Positions 52,292 to 63,571 of a stretch of 64,000 nucleotides of DNA are shown here, in pieces (position 1 is the stretch's first letter; each line of letters begins with the position of its first letter). Below the pieces are notes generated by a model. That model searched no databases, was not told the origin of the DNA, and saw only the letters and a program-made list of their open reading frames with translations. Source of the stretch: Zygaena filipendulae (Eukaryota; Arthropoda; Insecta; Lepidoptera; Zygaenidae); NCBI GenBank assembly GCA_907165275.2, contig OU015669.1, positions 3,804,501 through 3,868,500 of the forward strand, given 5' to 3'. The position numbers and the translations under genes were made by a program.

Positions 52292-52764
52292 CTAGCTGCC
52301 ACCTGCGGTTTTGCCCGCGGTAATTTCGAAGTTCTCGCGAGAATTCCGGGATAAAAAGTACCCTATGTCACTTTAGTTTCCTATAAGTGAAATAATTTTC
52401 AAAATCGGTTCAGTAGATCCAGCAATCACCCCCTAAAACCTCACAAACTCACAATCTCTGGAGTTTCTGTAGGAATTTCGGGATAAAAAGTATCCTATGT
52501 CACTCAGGGTCACTGTAGCTTCCTATAAGTGCAAGAATTTTCAAAATCGGTTCAGTAGATCCAGAAATAGCTGTTCCCTCGTGGTTTTAACCGCGGAAAA
52601 TTCGGAGTTCCCGCGAGAATTCCAGAATAAAAAGTACCCTATGACACTCACGATCACTGTAACTTCCTACAAGTGAAAGAATTTTCAAAATCGGTTCAGT
52701 AGATCCAGAGATTGCCCTCTACAACGTCACAAACTCCCAAAATTTTGCTCTTTTTAATATACAA
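52292..52764 (-). mobile_element. Helitron-like element, s6, with three internal repeats
   Basis: CTAG at 52292-52295, hairpin GCGGTTTTGCCCGC. The GATAAAAAGTA block recurs near 52350, 52482 and 52626, each followed by CACTGTAGCTTCC-like and TCAGTAGATCCAGA blocks. Ends GCTCTTTTTAATATAC. Confidence 0.8.
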
Positions 52765-52950
52765 CTAACTCAAGCCCAGCAAGTGTAGCGGGAGCAGGAT
52801 GGATGATATGGCTCGACCGCAACCAAAGGGGAAGCTTCCTGCGGGTGAGGTGGTATGCCCGGGGAACCGCGGCTCCTACTTTAGATCGTCGGAGGTCGTA
52901 TGTATGCAGCGCAATGTGAAAACTTCGTGAGCGCGATTCAGAATCCATAT
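52765..52950. other. GC-richer unique segment
   Basis: GGTATGCCCGGGGAACCGCG and GATCGTCGGAGGTCGTATG. No repeat matched. Minus frame 52754-52948 has no domain. It may be upstream sequence of the candidate exon that follows. Confidence 0.3.
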
Positions 52951-53076
52951 ATTTAGTCAGTACTCGTCGCTTCGTTGTAGTTCGTGACTTGTGGTATATT
53001 ATTTAAACTTGCTATAAGAGTTACTGAAAATGTCTACCTCGGATTTTAAATCATTGAGTTTACAGAAGTTATCGTT
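52951..53076 (+). other. Possible 5' UTR and short first coding exon
   Basis: TAGTCAGTACTC at 52953 contains the arthropod initiator TCAGT. An ATG at 53029 in the favourable context TGAAAATG opens MSTSDFKSLSLQKLSL before a stop at 53077. No TATA at the right distance. Weak. Confidence 0.2.
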
Positions 53077-53550
53077 ATAATAATTATTATATATGTAGTT
53101 TACGGTTAATGTGATAAATGTGTGATTCACCAGTCACTTGGTAAAAGTGGTTAGTAAAGAGAAAATAATCACTTTGACCAGTTATCATTTACATAATTAC
53201 CGAACGGCGTTAGTTAAAGTAAAAAACAGTCATAGTAATTAACCACTCATAGTTTGTTTTACTAGAGTGACTCTTATCTTTGTGTACAGATAAGTGTACA
53301 GAGCGGATGAAAAGGTTGGGACACGCTGCATTGAAGCAACACAGCTAAAATTCGCGAACGCTGACAGATTTCGACAATTCAAGCGCGAAACGTCCATTGT
53401 TTGAAAACACTTTTTTGGTTCCGCTGATTGCAGCTGCGATATTTAAAAGCACGTAAATGCTTTTATATACGAGCGCTATTCAAAAAATAGATTACTTTAT
53501 TGTGCTCACACAGTAAAATAAACTGTATGTGTGTGTGTGCGTGTGTGTAA

Positions 53551-53757
53551 TCCTACTGATATTATAAATGTGAAAATGTGGATGGTTGGATGTTTGGATG
53601 TTTGTTACTCAATCGCGCAAAAACAGCTGAACGGATTTGGATGAAATTTGTCATGCACGTTGTCAGGGGTACAGGGAAGGACACAGGGTACTTTTTATCC
53701 TGGAGTTCCCGCGGGAACTCCGAAATTACCGCGGGTGAAACCGCAGGGTACCGCTAG
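53551..53757 (+). mobile_element. Helitron-like element, s1, full length
   Basis: TCCTACTGATATTATAAATG start, GGATGGTTGGATGTTTGG, hairpin CCGCGGGTGAAACCGCAG, CTAG at 53754-53757. Inserted between A and T beside a (TG)n run (53527-53548). Confidence 0.9.
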
Positions 53758-54024
53758 TACCATATATTTTAAGCGGCCAGGTAAAAGTAAAACAACAAAT
53801 AGTAGGAACATCGCCAAATTGCTCGAGACGCTAGTAAAATCGCTCGTAAAATACCCACTCAGCGGAACTGTAGTTGGGTGACATATGACTTGGCCACAAA
53901 AAAATTCATTTGGGATACGCACAGCCACGTGTTTTATAGCTGTTTCAGAGACACTACACATTATAGAGCACGTATTGCACGTAATTATAGTTAGCTCACA
54001 GATAATTGAATATAAAAATGTTTG

Positions 54025-54085
54025 GACTTTAATTCACAACGCCATCTGGTCCAAAACTTAACAGAGCTTGTACTTATGATATGTA
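54025..54085 (-). mobile_element. Family M repeat, copy 1
   Basis: AACGCCATCTGGTCCAAAAC and AACAGAGCTTGTACTTATG are the inverse of 56355-56400. A motif I recall as widespread in Lepidoptera. Confidence 0.5.
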
Positions 54086-54109
54086 CTTTTTTGTGATTTT
54101 GTTGTCATG

Positions 54110-54212
54110 CATTAGCTACTCAATTGACCATTATGAAATTTTGCAAACACGTTGTCAGGAGTACAGAAAATGACATAGGGTACTTTTTATCTCGGAATTT
54201 TCGCCGGACTTA
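54110..54212 (+). mobile_element. Helitron-like internal fragment
   Basis: ACACGTTGTCAGGAGTACAG, GGGTACTTTTTATCTCGG and TTTTCGCCGGACTT; no ends. Confidence 0.5.
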
Positions 54213-54299
54213 GTAATTAGTAATCTCTTAAAAATCTCCTGCAGTGTCGACCTGCATGCCTACAATATTAGAATAGAAATATTTGTATAACTATAGTAT

Positions 54300-54420
54300 A
54301 AATTGAAAATCTGCCGCCAAGCGGTCTGTTCCGGCAGCCTCACTTGAAAATCAGTTCCCATTACCTTTCCAGGTCGGCAACACACCCATGCCTTATGGTG
54401 TTGCCGTTATGACATTAAAA
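54300..54420 (+). mobile_element. Decayed LINE-like 3' sequence
   Basis: GCCGCCAAGCGGTCTG and CCAGGTCGGCAACACACCC followed by TGGTGTTGCCG resemble a LINE-associated motif I recall from Lepidoptera. Confidence 0.4.
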
Positions 54421-54829
54421 AAAAATTATGTCTATCATTTTGACTTGCTACTGTTACATGTGTTAATCAGCTTTTACACGTTTAATAGTTGAATATATAA
54501 ATCTACTTATGAATATCGTGGGAGGTGAGTTACATCGTAATGTTTTTTTTTATTCAACTATTCGCACCAAGCCCGGCGACCGCAGCGTGCACCAATAAAA
54601 ACAGTCCCGGGGGAAATTAGAACAATAGCGCTGCTTTAAAAGAAAAAAAAAGGAAAAAAGAAGAAGAAATCCAATTTGATTTGGGCGATATAATTATGGT
54701 TGTCGATACATACTTTTTTAAAACTTCTCTGGACAATTTTTGGAGTTTGAGACTAGACTATAAATACAAATTTTTTCTCTATAAATTTTTTTTAAGATAT
54801 ACTCGCATACCGACGCCTGCAACTCTAAT

Positions 54830-54985
54830 AAGCAAGCATCCTATGATACTAAGAGTTATATATAGTATAGCTTTTTATCAGTGAAAATATTTTTAGATTC
54901 GGTTCTGTAGATATAACTCCCTAAATCCACACATACCTACGCTACGTTACAAACTTTGCCCCCTTTGTAAAATTATTATTATACA
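54830..54985 (-). mobile_element. Helitron-like fragment, s6
   Basis: TATCAGTGAAAATATTTTTAG, ATTCGGTTCTGTAGATATAA and CGTTACAAACTTTGCCCCC. Confidence 0.45.
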
Positions 54986-55266
54986 ACAATAGATACAGAT
55001 TGCTACTCGTAAGATAATAAAGTGTGAACCTGTGAAATAAATTTCAATAACAATATCGTATGAGTTCACACAAGACGCTTGTAAAAATGAACGTGGCAAG
55101 AAAAGAGAACATAAAAATGATCCGAAGCACGTTGCGCGACGCGTGTTTTTGGGGATAATAAACGTTATCCAACTGAGATTGGGGGAGACGTGACGTCACG
55201 CAACGCGGGTATACCTAAATATCCTTAGATTATTATATTTTATCTATTGTCTGCAGTTGGGTATTC

Positions 55267-55587
55267 TCCAGGTTATGAAAATCAAAATTCTAATTAATCC
55301 GTCATTTAGAAAATAAAAAAATTATTGGTTCCTTTTTTTTTTCTTTTTCAAATTAATAAAAAAAATCATAGATAAAACGCATTAAAGTTTAGGGTGGGGG
55401 ACTCGTGACGTCAATGTTCAATATAATTTATGCCCCATACAAACTGCACCGGGTTGTGATGTCACGCGAAATTTCAACTCAATGTATCGCCGTTATTTTT
55501 TGATTACGTAAAAAAATAAAAAATACGTGTCCAATATTTTCTACACGACGACGGACTAAAAAAAAATTTTGTCAAGTTGCCAATTGT
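55267..55587. mobile_element. C-family MITE, copy 6
   Basis: CCAGGTTATGAAAATCAAAA, AATTAATCCGTCATTTAG, right GACGACGGACTAA and TGTCAAGTTGCC. One intact TGACGTCA, the other mutated to TGATGTCA. Confidence 0.8.
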
Positions 55588-55617
55588 GTTACACTGAGTT
55601 TTATGTAAGTACTTATA

Positions 55618-55965
55618 CAACGTCTTAATAAAATAACTGAAAACTAGAAAGTAGTTTACTCAGAATCGACAAGCGAATCGATCGCACTACGTTTTAATAT
55701 AGGTTATATTTTTTTCATTTTTACTAGCCCATGTCTAAATTACTTAAAATACAATATTTGGCGCGTACGCCGCCCGCAGCAAAAAAATTCGAACCGGTAG
55801 GCGCGGGCGTAGCGCTTGGAATTTCATAGATAAGTCACCTCCAAACTAAGGTTGAATAACTTTTAAAGTATAAATGTTTTTGACATAAAATATATTTTAA
55901 TCATATTATTGTTTATTTTTTTAAATGGGGTATATCAAGTTTTCAGTTAATTCATTAACACGTTG
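55618..55965. mobile_element. B-family MITE, copy 3
   Basis: CAACGTCTTAATAAAATAAC and the inverted CAACGTGTTAATGAATTAAC; TATA flanks at 55614-55617 and 55966-55969. 348 bp. Confidence 0.9.
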
Positions 55966-56037
55966 TATAAAACAGCAACTTGTATTTAACAACTCGTCAG
56001 TCATGACTCATGACTCGTGGGTAAGTTCTAGCTGACT

Positions 56038-56175
56038 ATAATAAAAAGTACCCCATGTCCTTTTCTTTAACCTGACAACGTGAATGCAAAGTTTCACGGT
56101 GATTGGTTGGTAGGTTAAGGCGTGAAAGTAACGTAACAAATGAATAAATAGAACTCACATTCGCTTGGGATTACA
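56038..56175 (-). mobile_element. Helitron-like fragment, s1
   Basis: ATAATAAAAAGTACCCCATG, CCTGACAACGTGAATGC, GGCGTGAAAGTAACG and TTCGCTTGGGATTAC. Confidence 0.55.
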
Positions 56176-56229
56176 ACAAAGTATACAGTGTTATTGTAAG
56201 TAATAAACTAGAGTTTACAATAAAAATAA

Positions 56230-56310
56230 TATCTACTTAAAGTATAAAAGTATACTTATATAAAAGTATACTTAAAGTATAAATAATATCTAATTAAAGT
56301 ATTTAATATA
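56230..56310. repeat. Short tandem/palindromic AAGTATA cluster
   Basis: AAGTATA(A) and its inverse TATACTT recur about seven times, and AATAATATCTA twice. Confidence 0.7.
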
Positions 56311-56334
56311 GGGTTTAATATCGTGATATCAACT

Positions 56335-56416
56335 GTCTAGTTTGGTACCCATAGTACAAGCTGTGTTTAGTTTGGAACCAGGTGGCGCTGCGTAATAATG
56401 TCCAAGCATATTTTGT
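56335..56416 (+). mobile_element. Family M repeat, copy 2
   Basis: GGTACCCATAGTACAAGC, TTTAGTTTGGAACCAGGTGG and CGTAATAATGTCCAAGC; TTTGGTA-CCCATAG recurs at 56420-56440. Confidence 0.5.
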
Positions 56417-57404
56417 TTGGTAGGTACCCATAGCTATTCCTTTCACAAATTTGTTTTTATTTATATGCTTTAGCACCTAAGTAACAAAGCGGTGATAGAC
56501 AAAAGAGTAACCGGAAGTAAAGGAAGCAATCCATCAAACCAGACATCGACTTTTGTACTAATAACTCAGCTGTTTCTACGTGCGGCATTAAAGGAATTCT
56601 CCGAAACGGTAGTTTGACTTTTAGTTAAAGCTTCTATTTTTAATCTATTTTTTAATCTGTTAAAAAATATGGAGGAATAATATAGGCTATTGTTGACCAA
56701 TATCGATTTCAAAGTTACTTAGATTTTATAAACATCATACTCTTTGAGGTACAAAAATCGGTACGGACCGATCAACTGTGATATAAAACGTTTTGATGTT
56801 AGATTTGATAAAAGTATCCGTTTTATTGGTTTTGCGAAATAGTTTGGTTTATACAAACGTCAAAGTTTCCTTTAAAACTCCTAGATTGAATACAATTTAA
56901 TCGAGATAGTTTCTCTTTTGCTTCATTTCAAATGTGTGGGAGTGCAAAAATTATCAGTGGCTTTTAATTTTTACTACAACATTATGTATCATTACTGCGA
57001 ACAAGTAAAATTTATTTACAGAAACAACCGACAATTTGTTGTGGGCGTACAATTGAATGAACAAAATAATAGCAATTACACACCGCTACGAACAACACAT
57101 GGTGGGCGATAAATATATGTTTCATTGGAACTGAATAACTCCATACACCCCAAGTGATTTAAATTGGAATAGGTCTTCCTGGAATATTGCCTATCATTTA
57201 AATAGATTCATGAGTAAATAATGTCATTTTAATCTGTTAGTTTTCATAATATAATAATGTTTTTTATAGAATAATAAATAATATTTGTTTAAAAGCTCAG
57301 AGCTATTGATTATACTCTAGAACAAATTGTTTTGTGACTGTAGACTTTAAATTTTTAACTTAACAGCCATGATATTGAGCTACGCCGTAGCAAAAGTTGA
57401 CGCC
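56417..57404. other. Unassigned DNA
   Basis: AT-rich. Plus frame 56918-57112 without domain. Confidence 0.4.
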
Positions 57405-57596
57405 GATACGCAATAACATCATGTTAACCTACAAAATTAAGTTATTGACACAGAACGCTTTATTGAGAGTCATAGAACGTTTTTTAATTATGTATTTAAC
57501 TTTTTATATTGTATAAAGTACCAACAAATTGTTGAACATAAAAAAAATGTTAACACAAAATGGTGGTATAATTTTAAAACACGATTTACTCAAAAT
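57405..57596. mobile_element. D-family MITE, copy 3, ends lost
   Basis: ACGCAATAACATCATGTTAA through AAAACACGATTTACTCAAAA; both TGGAC termini are gone. Confidence 0.7.
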
Positions 57597-57893
57597 AAAT
57601 ACTATTATTAATATTTTCTAATGAACTACTATAAGAAATTTTCAATTATAACGTTTCTTTCTATTCTTTACTCAACAAAAGCATGAGGGGTTGCGATTAT
57701 CTTTTTTCCTTCTCCGTCCGTCTCGATTAATTCGATATGGGCAATAAAACGTGCTTATTTGAAGATATTTTTGACCAATAAATCCTGCCTCTATTCATTA
57801 TTAAAATAGAAATCTATGTGTATAAATATATATTCTGGCATCGGAAATATTTGAAAGAACTGCAGTTAATGATTACGATTTCGTTTCTATAAT

Positions 57894-58130
57894 TGGATGC
57901 AGATAAGCAATAACATGTTAACCCACAATATTAAGTTACCTATTCAGAACGATTTATTGAGAGTTAGGGAACGTTTTTTTAATTATGTATTTACTTTATT
58001 ACATTTTTAAGTATGTAACTAAATATTGAACATAAAAAATGTTGACAGAAAATGGCGCTATAGTTTTAAAACACGATTTACTCAAAATTTCTCCAGTATG
58101 GGTTAATACATTATTGCTTATCTATGTCCA
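57894..58130. mobile_element. D-family MITE, copy 4
   Basis: TGGATGCAGATAAGCAATAA ... inverted TGGACATAGATAAGCAATAA; flanks AAT and ATT. Same orientation as copies 3 and 5. Confidence 0.85.
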
Positions 58131-58198
58131 ATTTAAATCTAACATTACATTGTAATCAGTTTATTGAAGCAGCGATAAAAACAAAAATTATCGTACTC

Positions 58199-58396
58199 TC
58201 TACTAATATTATAAATGTGAAAGTGTGGATGTTTGGATGTTTGTTACTCAATAACGCAAAAACGGCTGAACGGATTTGGATTAAATTTGGCGTGCACGTT
58301 TTCAGGGGTACAGAGAAGCACATAGAGTACTTTTTATCCCGGAATTCCCGCGGGAACTCCGAAATTACCGCGTGTGAAACCGCGGGGCACAGCTAG
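58199..58396 (+). mobile_element. Helitron-like element, s1, full length
   Basis: TCTACTAATATTATAAATG start, hairpin CCGCGTGTGAAACCGCGG, CTAG at 58393-58396. Confidence 0.85.
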
Positions 58397-59733
58397 TAAT
58401 AGAATAAATAATAAAAAATCTTATTCTAATAGTCAGTGGTTATTAAAATCTAATTGTATAATATAGTATTTTTAGTTACTTTTGTAATGTATGCAATTAT
58501 ATAATAAAATTATGTACCTATATAAGATATACATATCATATATAACTGTTCTATGGTTTCAGCAGAGCTCTCCTTTTAGAGTCGAATTTATTATTGAGTC
58601 GAGTTTATTACTCTAAATAATTTGACTAATTTGATTTGATTTGATTTGAAGTTATAAAAAACAAAATACCGAAAGACAAGATCCACGCATAATTATTATT
58701 TATTATTGATTTGTGCTACCTACGGATTGTTTTGAAGTCGGTGCCAAGCTCGCTCGCGAAGACATTAAAAGAGATAGACCGACAATACAAATTAATTCTA
58801 AGCCCAGACTGTAAAGTGCATAGGCTGGAGTCAGTCAAGCAATACCGTTTTTCGGTCACTTAAACGACGTCCATCCATAATTTAATCTAGAGCCTAAAAT
58901 ATCTATCACTGGGAAGTCGATAGAAATCCCAATCGAATATCAGGCGAATAATGGAAACAGCTGGTTTTATTAATAATAATACTAGACACTAATGAGTGAC
59001 CATATGGTCTAAATATAAAACTAAATGTTATTGTAGTTGCGACCCAACCTTGCCTACCCGATGGCTTCACGTGAATCCGCGACCTTTCAAAAGTCATTAT
59101 TAAGATAAAATAACTAGGTTACGTACTCCTTTCGGTGCGGAGATTAAATTAACGTCGGCTTACATGGATGTTGAGTTTACTGTTTACTGCAAATTCAATT
59201 TGTAGGAATTAGAGTACGGTGGGATAGTCACCCCTCAACTACATTATAGTAGTTACTCAGCGATACAATAGAGATCGCAAGGAAGGTTTTTCAATGTTGC
59301 CAAGATGAATTTCAAACTACTTCTTCATATAAAACATTCCATATTTATTCTACATTCCAAAAATCTCTTCTTAGCTTGCCCACGTCATGAAAGAACGAAA
59401 GTCTTATAAAAAAATACTTCTATCTTATCGGTTTTAGTTATACGCTTATACGTATATGTCAGTTAGTCTTCAATATTTCAGTACAATAAACCCATTGAGC
59501 TACATATTGTATCTTTCACCCAATATATACAATATCTGCAGGTTGTTTTCTGTTTGTTTTGTTTGTGAATTATGCACTAATTAACCAACAGATTTGAACG
59601 AATCTTGGCATGTAGGTAACTTAACTGATTACATATTTACGTTACTCTTTCAAAAGCACCACTGGTTCTTCATGCTAGGTGCATTTACAATAAATCTGGG
59701 TATTAATATACGTACATTTTATGTAGATAAGTA
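58397..59733. other. Unassigned 1.3-kb stretch
   Basis: A (TTTGA)n run at 58630-58650. GAAGTCGGTGCCAAGCTCGC near 58735 resembles a lepidopteran repeat motif. Minus frame 58906-59097 has no domain. Confidence 0.35.
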
Positions 59734-59940
59734 CGTAGCTGTCCCCCGCGGTAATTTTGGAGTTCCCGCAGGAATTCCAGGATATATCCAATATCCAGGA
59801 TAAAATAAACATATAAACCTTCCTCATGAATTACTTTATCTATTGGTGAAAACCGCATGAAAATCCGTTGCATAGTTTTAGTGATCTAAGCATACATAGG
59901 GACAGACAGACAGCGGGAAGCGACTTTGTGTAGTGATTTA
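59734..59940 (-). mobile_element. Helitron-like element, s4, half hairpin
   Basis: GTAGCTGTCCCCCGCGGTAAT: one hairpin arm is deleted. ATATCCA is duplicated in the body. GACAGACAGACAGCGGGAAG near the far end. Confidence 0.75.
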
Positions 59941-59957
59941 CAAAAAAAAAACTATTT

Positions 59958-60069
59958 ATTCGGCATGCACGCTGTCAGAGGCACAGAAAAGGACATAGGG
60001 TACTTTTCATCCCGGAATTCCAGCGGGAACTCCGAAATTACTGCTGGTGAAACCGTGAGGCATAGCTAG
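59958..60069 (+). mobile_element. Helitron-like element, 5' truncated
   Basis: ATGCACGCTGTCAGAGGCAC, ACTTTTCATCCCGGAATTCC, hairpin GCTGGTGAAACCGTG, CTAG at 60066-60069. Confidence 0.75.
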
Positions 60070-60443
60070 TAAAATATAATAAGCAGATAGATGTTATAGA
60101 CACCTAATACCACACAATATTTTGTTTTTTTTTTCATCTATACAAGCTTACATTCCCCTTATTTCGCATTAAGCTTAGTGCGAGATAAAGTACGTAAATA
60201 TATGCGTTAAAGAAGGTTATTATTATTATTATTTGCCCAATGCAAAACTCAATTTCGGTTGTGGCCTCACAGGGGTGAATAGGTAACACTTTAATAAAAT
60301 ATCGGCTGATATTAGACCGCTCAGCTCAGATATTATAATTTCGCGGATTTTAATATACCTACTTCCAGCTATTCTCAAAGTATATTAAACATATACCTAT
60401 ACTACCTATTATAAAAACAGAGGTCATGGTGTTATAAATAACA

Positions 60444-60642
60444 CTAGCTGTTCCTCGCGGTTTCACCCGCAGTAATTTCGGAGTTCCCGCGGGAATTCCG
60501 GGATAAAAGTACCCTATGTCCTTCTATGTACCCCTGACAACGTGTATGCAAAATTTCATGATGATCGGTAGAGCCGTTAAGGCGTGAAAGCGTAACAGGC
60601 AGACAGACAGAGTTACTTTCGCATTTATAATATTAGTAGGGA
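60444..60642 (-). mobile_element. Helitron-like element, s1, full length
   Basis: CTAG at 60444-60447, CGCGGTTTCACCCGC, terminus TAATATTAGTAGGGA at 60642; A|T flanks. One of the best preserved copies. Confidence 0.9.
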
Positions 60643-60791
60643 TAGTAGGGGTGAAGTAAGTTCTATTTCAGTCTGTCAGATACCTATTTATAGACTTTTT
60701 TTTCACAAAAAAAGGAGACTTGGGATTCGTAGATTTTTTTTAAATCAACTCCGAAATGGTAGTTCGAAGTATTTTGAGTCGAGTTCATAAT

Positions 60792-61123
60792 GGGCATGTT
60801 GACTAATTTTTATATTTTAGTCCGTCTTGTAGATTATTCAAAAATAATGGACACGTATTTTTTCTTTTTTTACGTAATCAAAAAATAACAGCGATATATT
60901 GAGTTGAAATTTCGCGTGACGTCACTATTCTGACAGTTTGTAAATTGTATGGCGGTTTTGCGGTTAGTGACGTCACGACCTCCTCATCCTAAACTTTAAT
61001 GCGCTTTATCTCTGTATATTTTAATTTATTTAAAAAAGCAAAAAATACGTGTCTATTGTTTTTTTTATTTTCTAACTGACGTACTAATTAGAATTTTGAT
61101 TTTCAATAGTATCAACATCCCTA
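60792..61123. mobile_element. C-family MITE, copy 7
   Basis: GGGCATGTTGAC ... inverted GGGATGTTGATAC; two TGACGTCA sites. Nearly identical over most of its length to copy 4. Confidence 0.85.
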
Positions 61124-61181
61124 TTATGTTCTGAGCTTATTCTAGCCAACTTTTAAAACTGAATGTAGGTATATGATGTTA

Positions 61182-61322
61182 AATCCATATTATAAATGCG
61201 AAAGTAACTGTCTGTTTGGCTCGAAACGGTTACCTGTTTACGTCTTGACTACTCAACCGGTCATCATGAAATGTTATGTAGGTACATCGTTCCCGTAGGA
61301 TCCCCAAAAACGCGGATGCAAC
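61182..61322 (+). mobile_element. Helitron-like fragment, s1
   Basis: TCCATATTATAAATGCGAAAG, CAACCGGTCATCATGAAATG, TTCCCGTAGGATCCCC; no hairpin. Confidence 0.55.
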
Positions 61323-61480
61323 CAATGGCGTTAAATATAAAAGTTACTCATTCTATGATCCGCACTTTAAATAAACCACAAACGCAATGTGAGCTTCAAT
61401 ATAAAATAAAGTACCTAATGGTCTTAAAACTACAGAAAACTGTTTGCTTATGCGGAATTTGTTTCAATATATTTTTATTA

Positions 61481-61640
61481 CTAGCTGTGCCCAGCGGTTA
61501 TTTTTTCCTAAAATAACAGTAGCCTAAGTTACTTCTTATAACATCAGCTATCTTTCAGTAAAAGTCCCGTTAAAATCAGTCCAACCGTCGCAGAGATTAG
61601 CCGGAACAAACAGTCAGACAGACAGAGAAAAATTAAAAAA
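61481..61640 (-). mobile_element. Helitron-like element, s2, decayed
   Basis: CTAG at 61481-61484, GCTGTGCCCAGCGGTT, TTCTTATAACATCAGC, TCAGTCCAACCGTCGC, then CAGTCAGACAGACAGAG. Confidence 0.6.
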
Positions 61641-62279
61641 AAAAATATTTTAATTGAAACCGTATTGGTATACTTTCATATGCATTTTAGAAAAAAGCTG
61701 TTAATTTAGAATCACTAACAGACACCTCAATTTTATTTATACCTATGTATATGTAGGTATATAGATTGAAAACTCAAAATGAAAAAAAAAAAACTAACCG
61801 TTCGAGCACCATATTCTACGAATAATATTATCATTAAAGTGCCTTTCGACTCAATCAGACCTGTAAAAGATCATACCCATTCACATCGAATTTCCATGTC
61901 GTATTTAGATTCGCTTCAAAGACTTTCCAGAACAAAATTAAAACAACGTTTCTTACATTAAAACTTGCTAAATTATGGTAAGGTAGATAGGATTTCATCA
62001 TGAAACTGCTTCACAATCAGATGGATTACTAACTCAATTTGAGTAATTGTTGAGTAAACTCCAATACCTATGCCATAATATACATGAGTGCATCGTAATT
62101 CAGCAGCACCTAATATACATTATACCCATATATTATAAGATGCATTCACAATAGATATTAGTTTAGTACAGCAGAATCAAGATAGTTTCATAATCGGGAG
62201 TCGGGACCGCTAGTCGTGATTTTTCGTGAAGAACGACGTTATAGGTAGTACGTAAAAAAGCAAAAAAAAAATAATATAT
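61641..62279. other. Unassigned DNA
   Basis: Plus frame 61779-61961 (basic, no domain). AT-rich. Confidence 0.35.
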
Positions 62280-62525
62280 ACTTAACGCGATATTTTGTCC
62301 ATACAAATTTTTTGCATCAATTTCTCTCCAAATAATATTCAGCTGCATTGGTTTTCGTATGTTGGTATGGTCAGGTTTGTTTTAGTATGTTAACTCAATA
62401 GCGATATTTTTTCCATAAAATTTCTTTTTTTTTTTCATCAATTTCTCTCCAAATGATTGTCAGCTTACTTTGGTGTATAAATAATTAATATATTAGCTGT
62501 CTTTTTTTAGCATGTTAACTCAAAC
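62280..62525 (+). repeat. Two diverged tandem units, ~121-126 bp
   Basis: CATCAATTTCTCTCCAAAT occurs at about 62315 and 62436; GCGATATTTT and TATGTTAACTCA/CATGTTAACTCA recur at matching spacing. Confidence 0.6.
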
Positions 62526-62658
62526 ATAGACTGATATGAACTTTATAAGCATGACATGATTAGATCCTCCGTTGTGAACGAATGTGACAGAATACTAACT
62601 TTGGCCAAGATCAGCGCGGTGCCATGTTTTAGGTGAGCCAAGTTTCGAGTACCTATAG

Positions 62659-62857
62659 TCCCTACTTCTTTAATAATATTATAAATGCCAAAGTAACTCT
62701 GTCTATCTGTCTGTTACACTTTCACGCTCAACAGATCAACATGAAATTGTGAACACACGTTGTCAAAGGTATAGAAAAGGACATAGGGCACTTTGTATCT
62801 CGGTATTTCTGCAGGACCTCCGAAATTAACGCGGGTGAAACAGCGCAGTACACCTAG
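62659..62857 (+). mobile_element. Helitron-like element, s1, full length
   Basis: TCCCTACTTCTTTAATAAT start, CTGTCTATCTGTCTGTTAC, hairpin remnant CGCGGGTGAAACAGCGC, CTAG at 62854-62857. Confidence 0.8.
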
Positions 62858-63066
62858 TTCAAAATAAAAACTAACACGTTTGCGTTGAAATAAAAAAACT
62901 TTAGCGTGATACGAAGCGTGTTTTTGTTGTGGTTTTATACGTTCCGAAGTAACGCGATAGGCTCCTGTACCTAATGGTCAACAGCGATTGTTGTGCAGGC
63001 CATAATAACGCATATTGAGAGACACAGTAATCTCGAGCGTCGTTAACTCAAAACCTGCACTATAAT

Positions 63067-63303
63067 TGGACGCAGATAAGCAATAACATGTTAACCCACA
63101 ATATTAAGTTATTGATTCAAAACGCTTTATTGAGAGTTATAGAGCGTTGTTTAATTATGTGTTTACCTTATTACATTGTTTAAATACCAAAAAACATTTA
63201 AACATAAAAAAATGCTGAAACTAAATGATGATATGATTTTAAAACACGATTTATTCGAAATTTCTCCAATGTGGGTTAACACACTATTGCTTATCTATGT
63301 CCA
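63067..63303. mobile_element. D-family MITE, copy 5
   Basis: TGGACGCAGATAAGCAATAA ... inverted TGGACATAGATAAGCAATAG; flanks AAT and ATT. Plus frame 63176-63427 begins inside it and is not a gene. Confidence 0.85.
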
Positions 63304-63571
63304 ATTAATAGACAATCGACTGTGCAACGATATGAGAATGTGGTGTATTGAATTATGTAAATCGTCATCAGGGGAGACGCTTACAATATGTATTTACGGT
63401 GAAGTGGGACACTTGATATTAAATTAAGTAGGTACGTATATAACCACGTCGCGCGGTAATACTCGTAACTTCGGTTATATGGTTTTGCGCTAAGGTATAC
63501 CTCTGTAGTTTTGAGTTCGTTAATGCGGCATTTTTCTGCTTGTTTACCTTACGACGATTTTTTAATTCACA

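Noticed and set aside
61779..61961. 60-codon basic frame starting MKKKK
   Set aside because: AT-rich, begins in a poly-A tract, no recognised domain or supporting signals.
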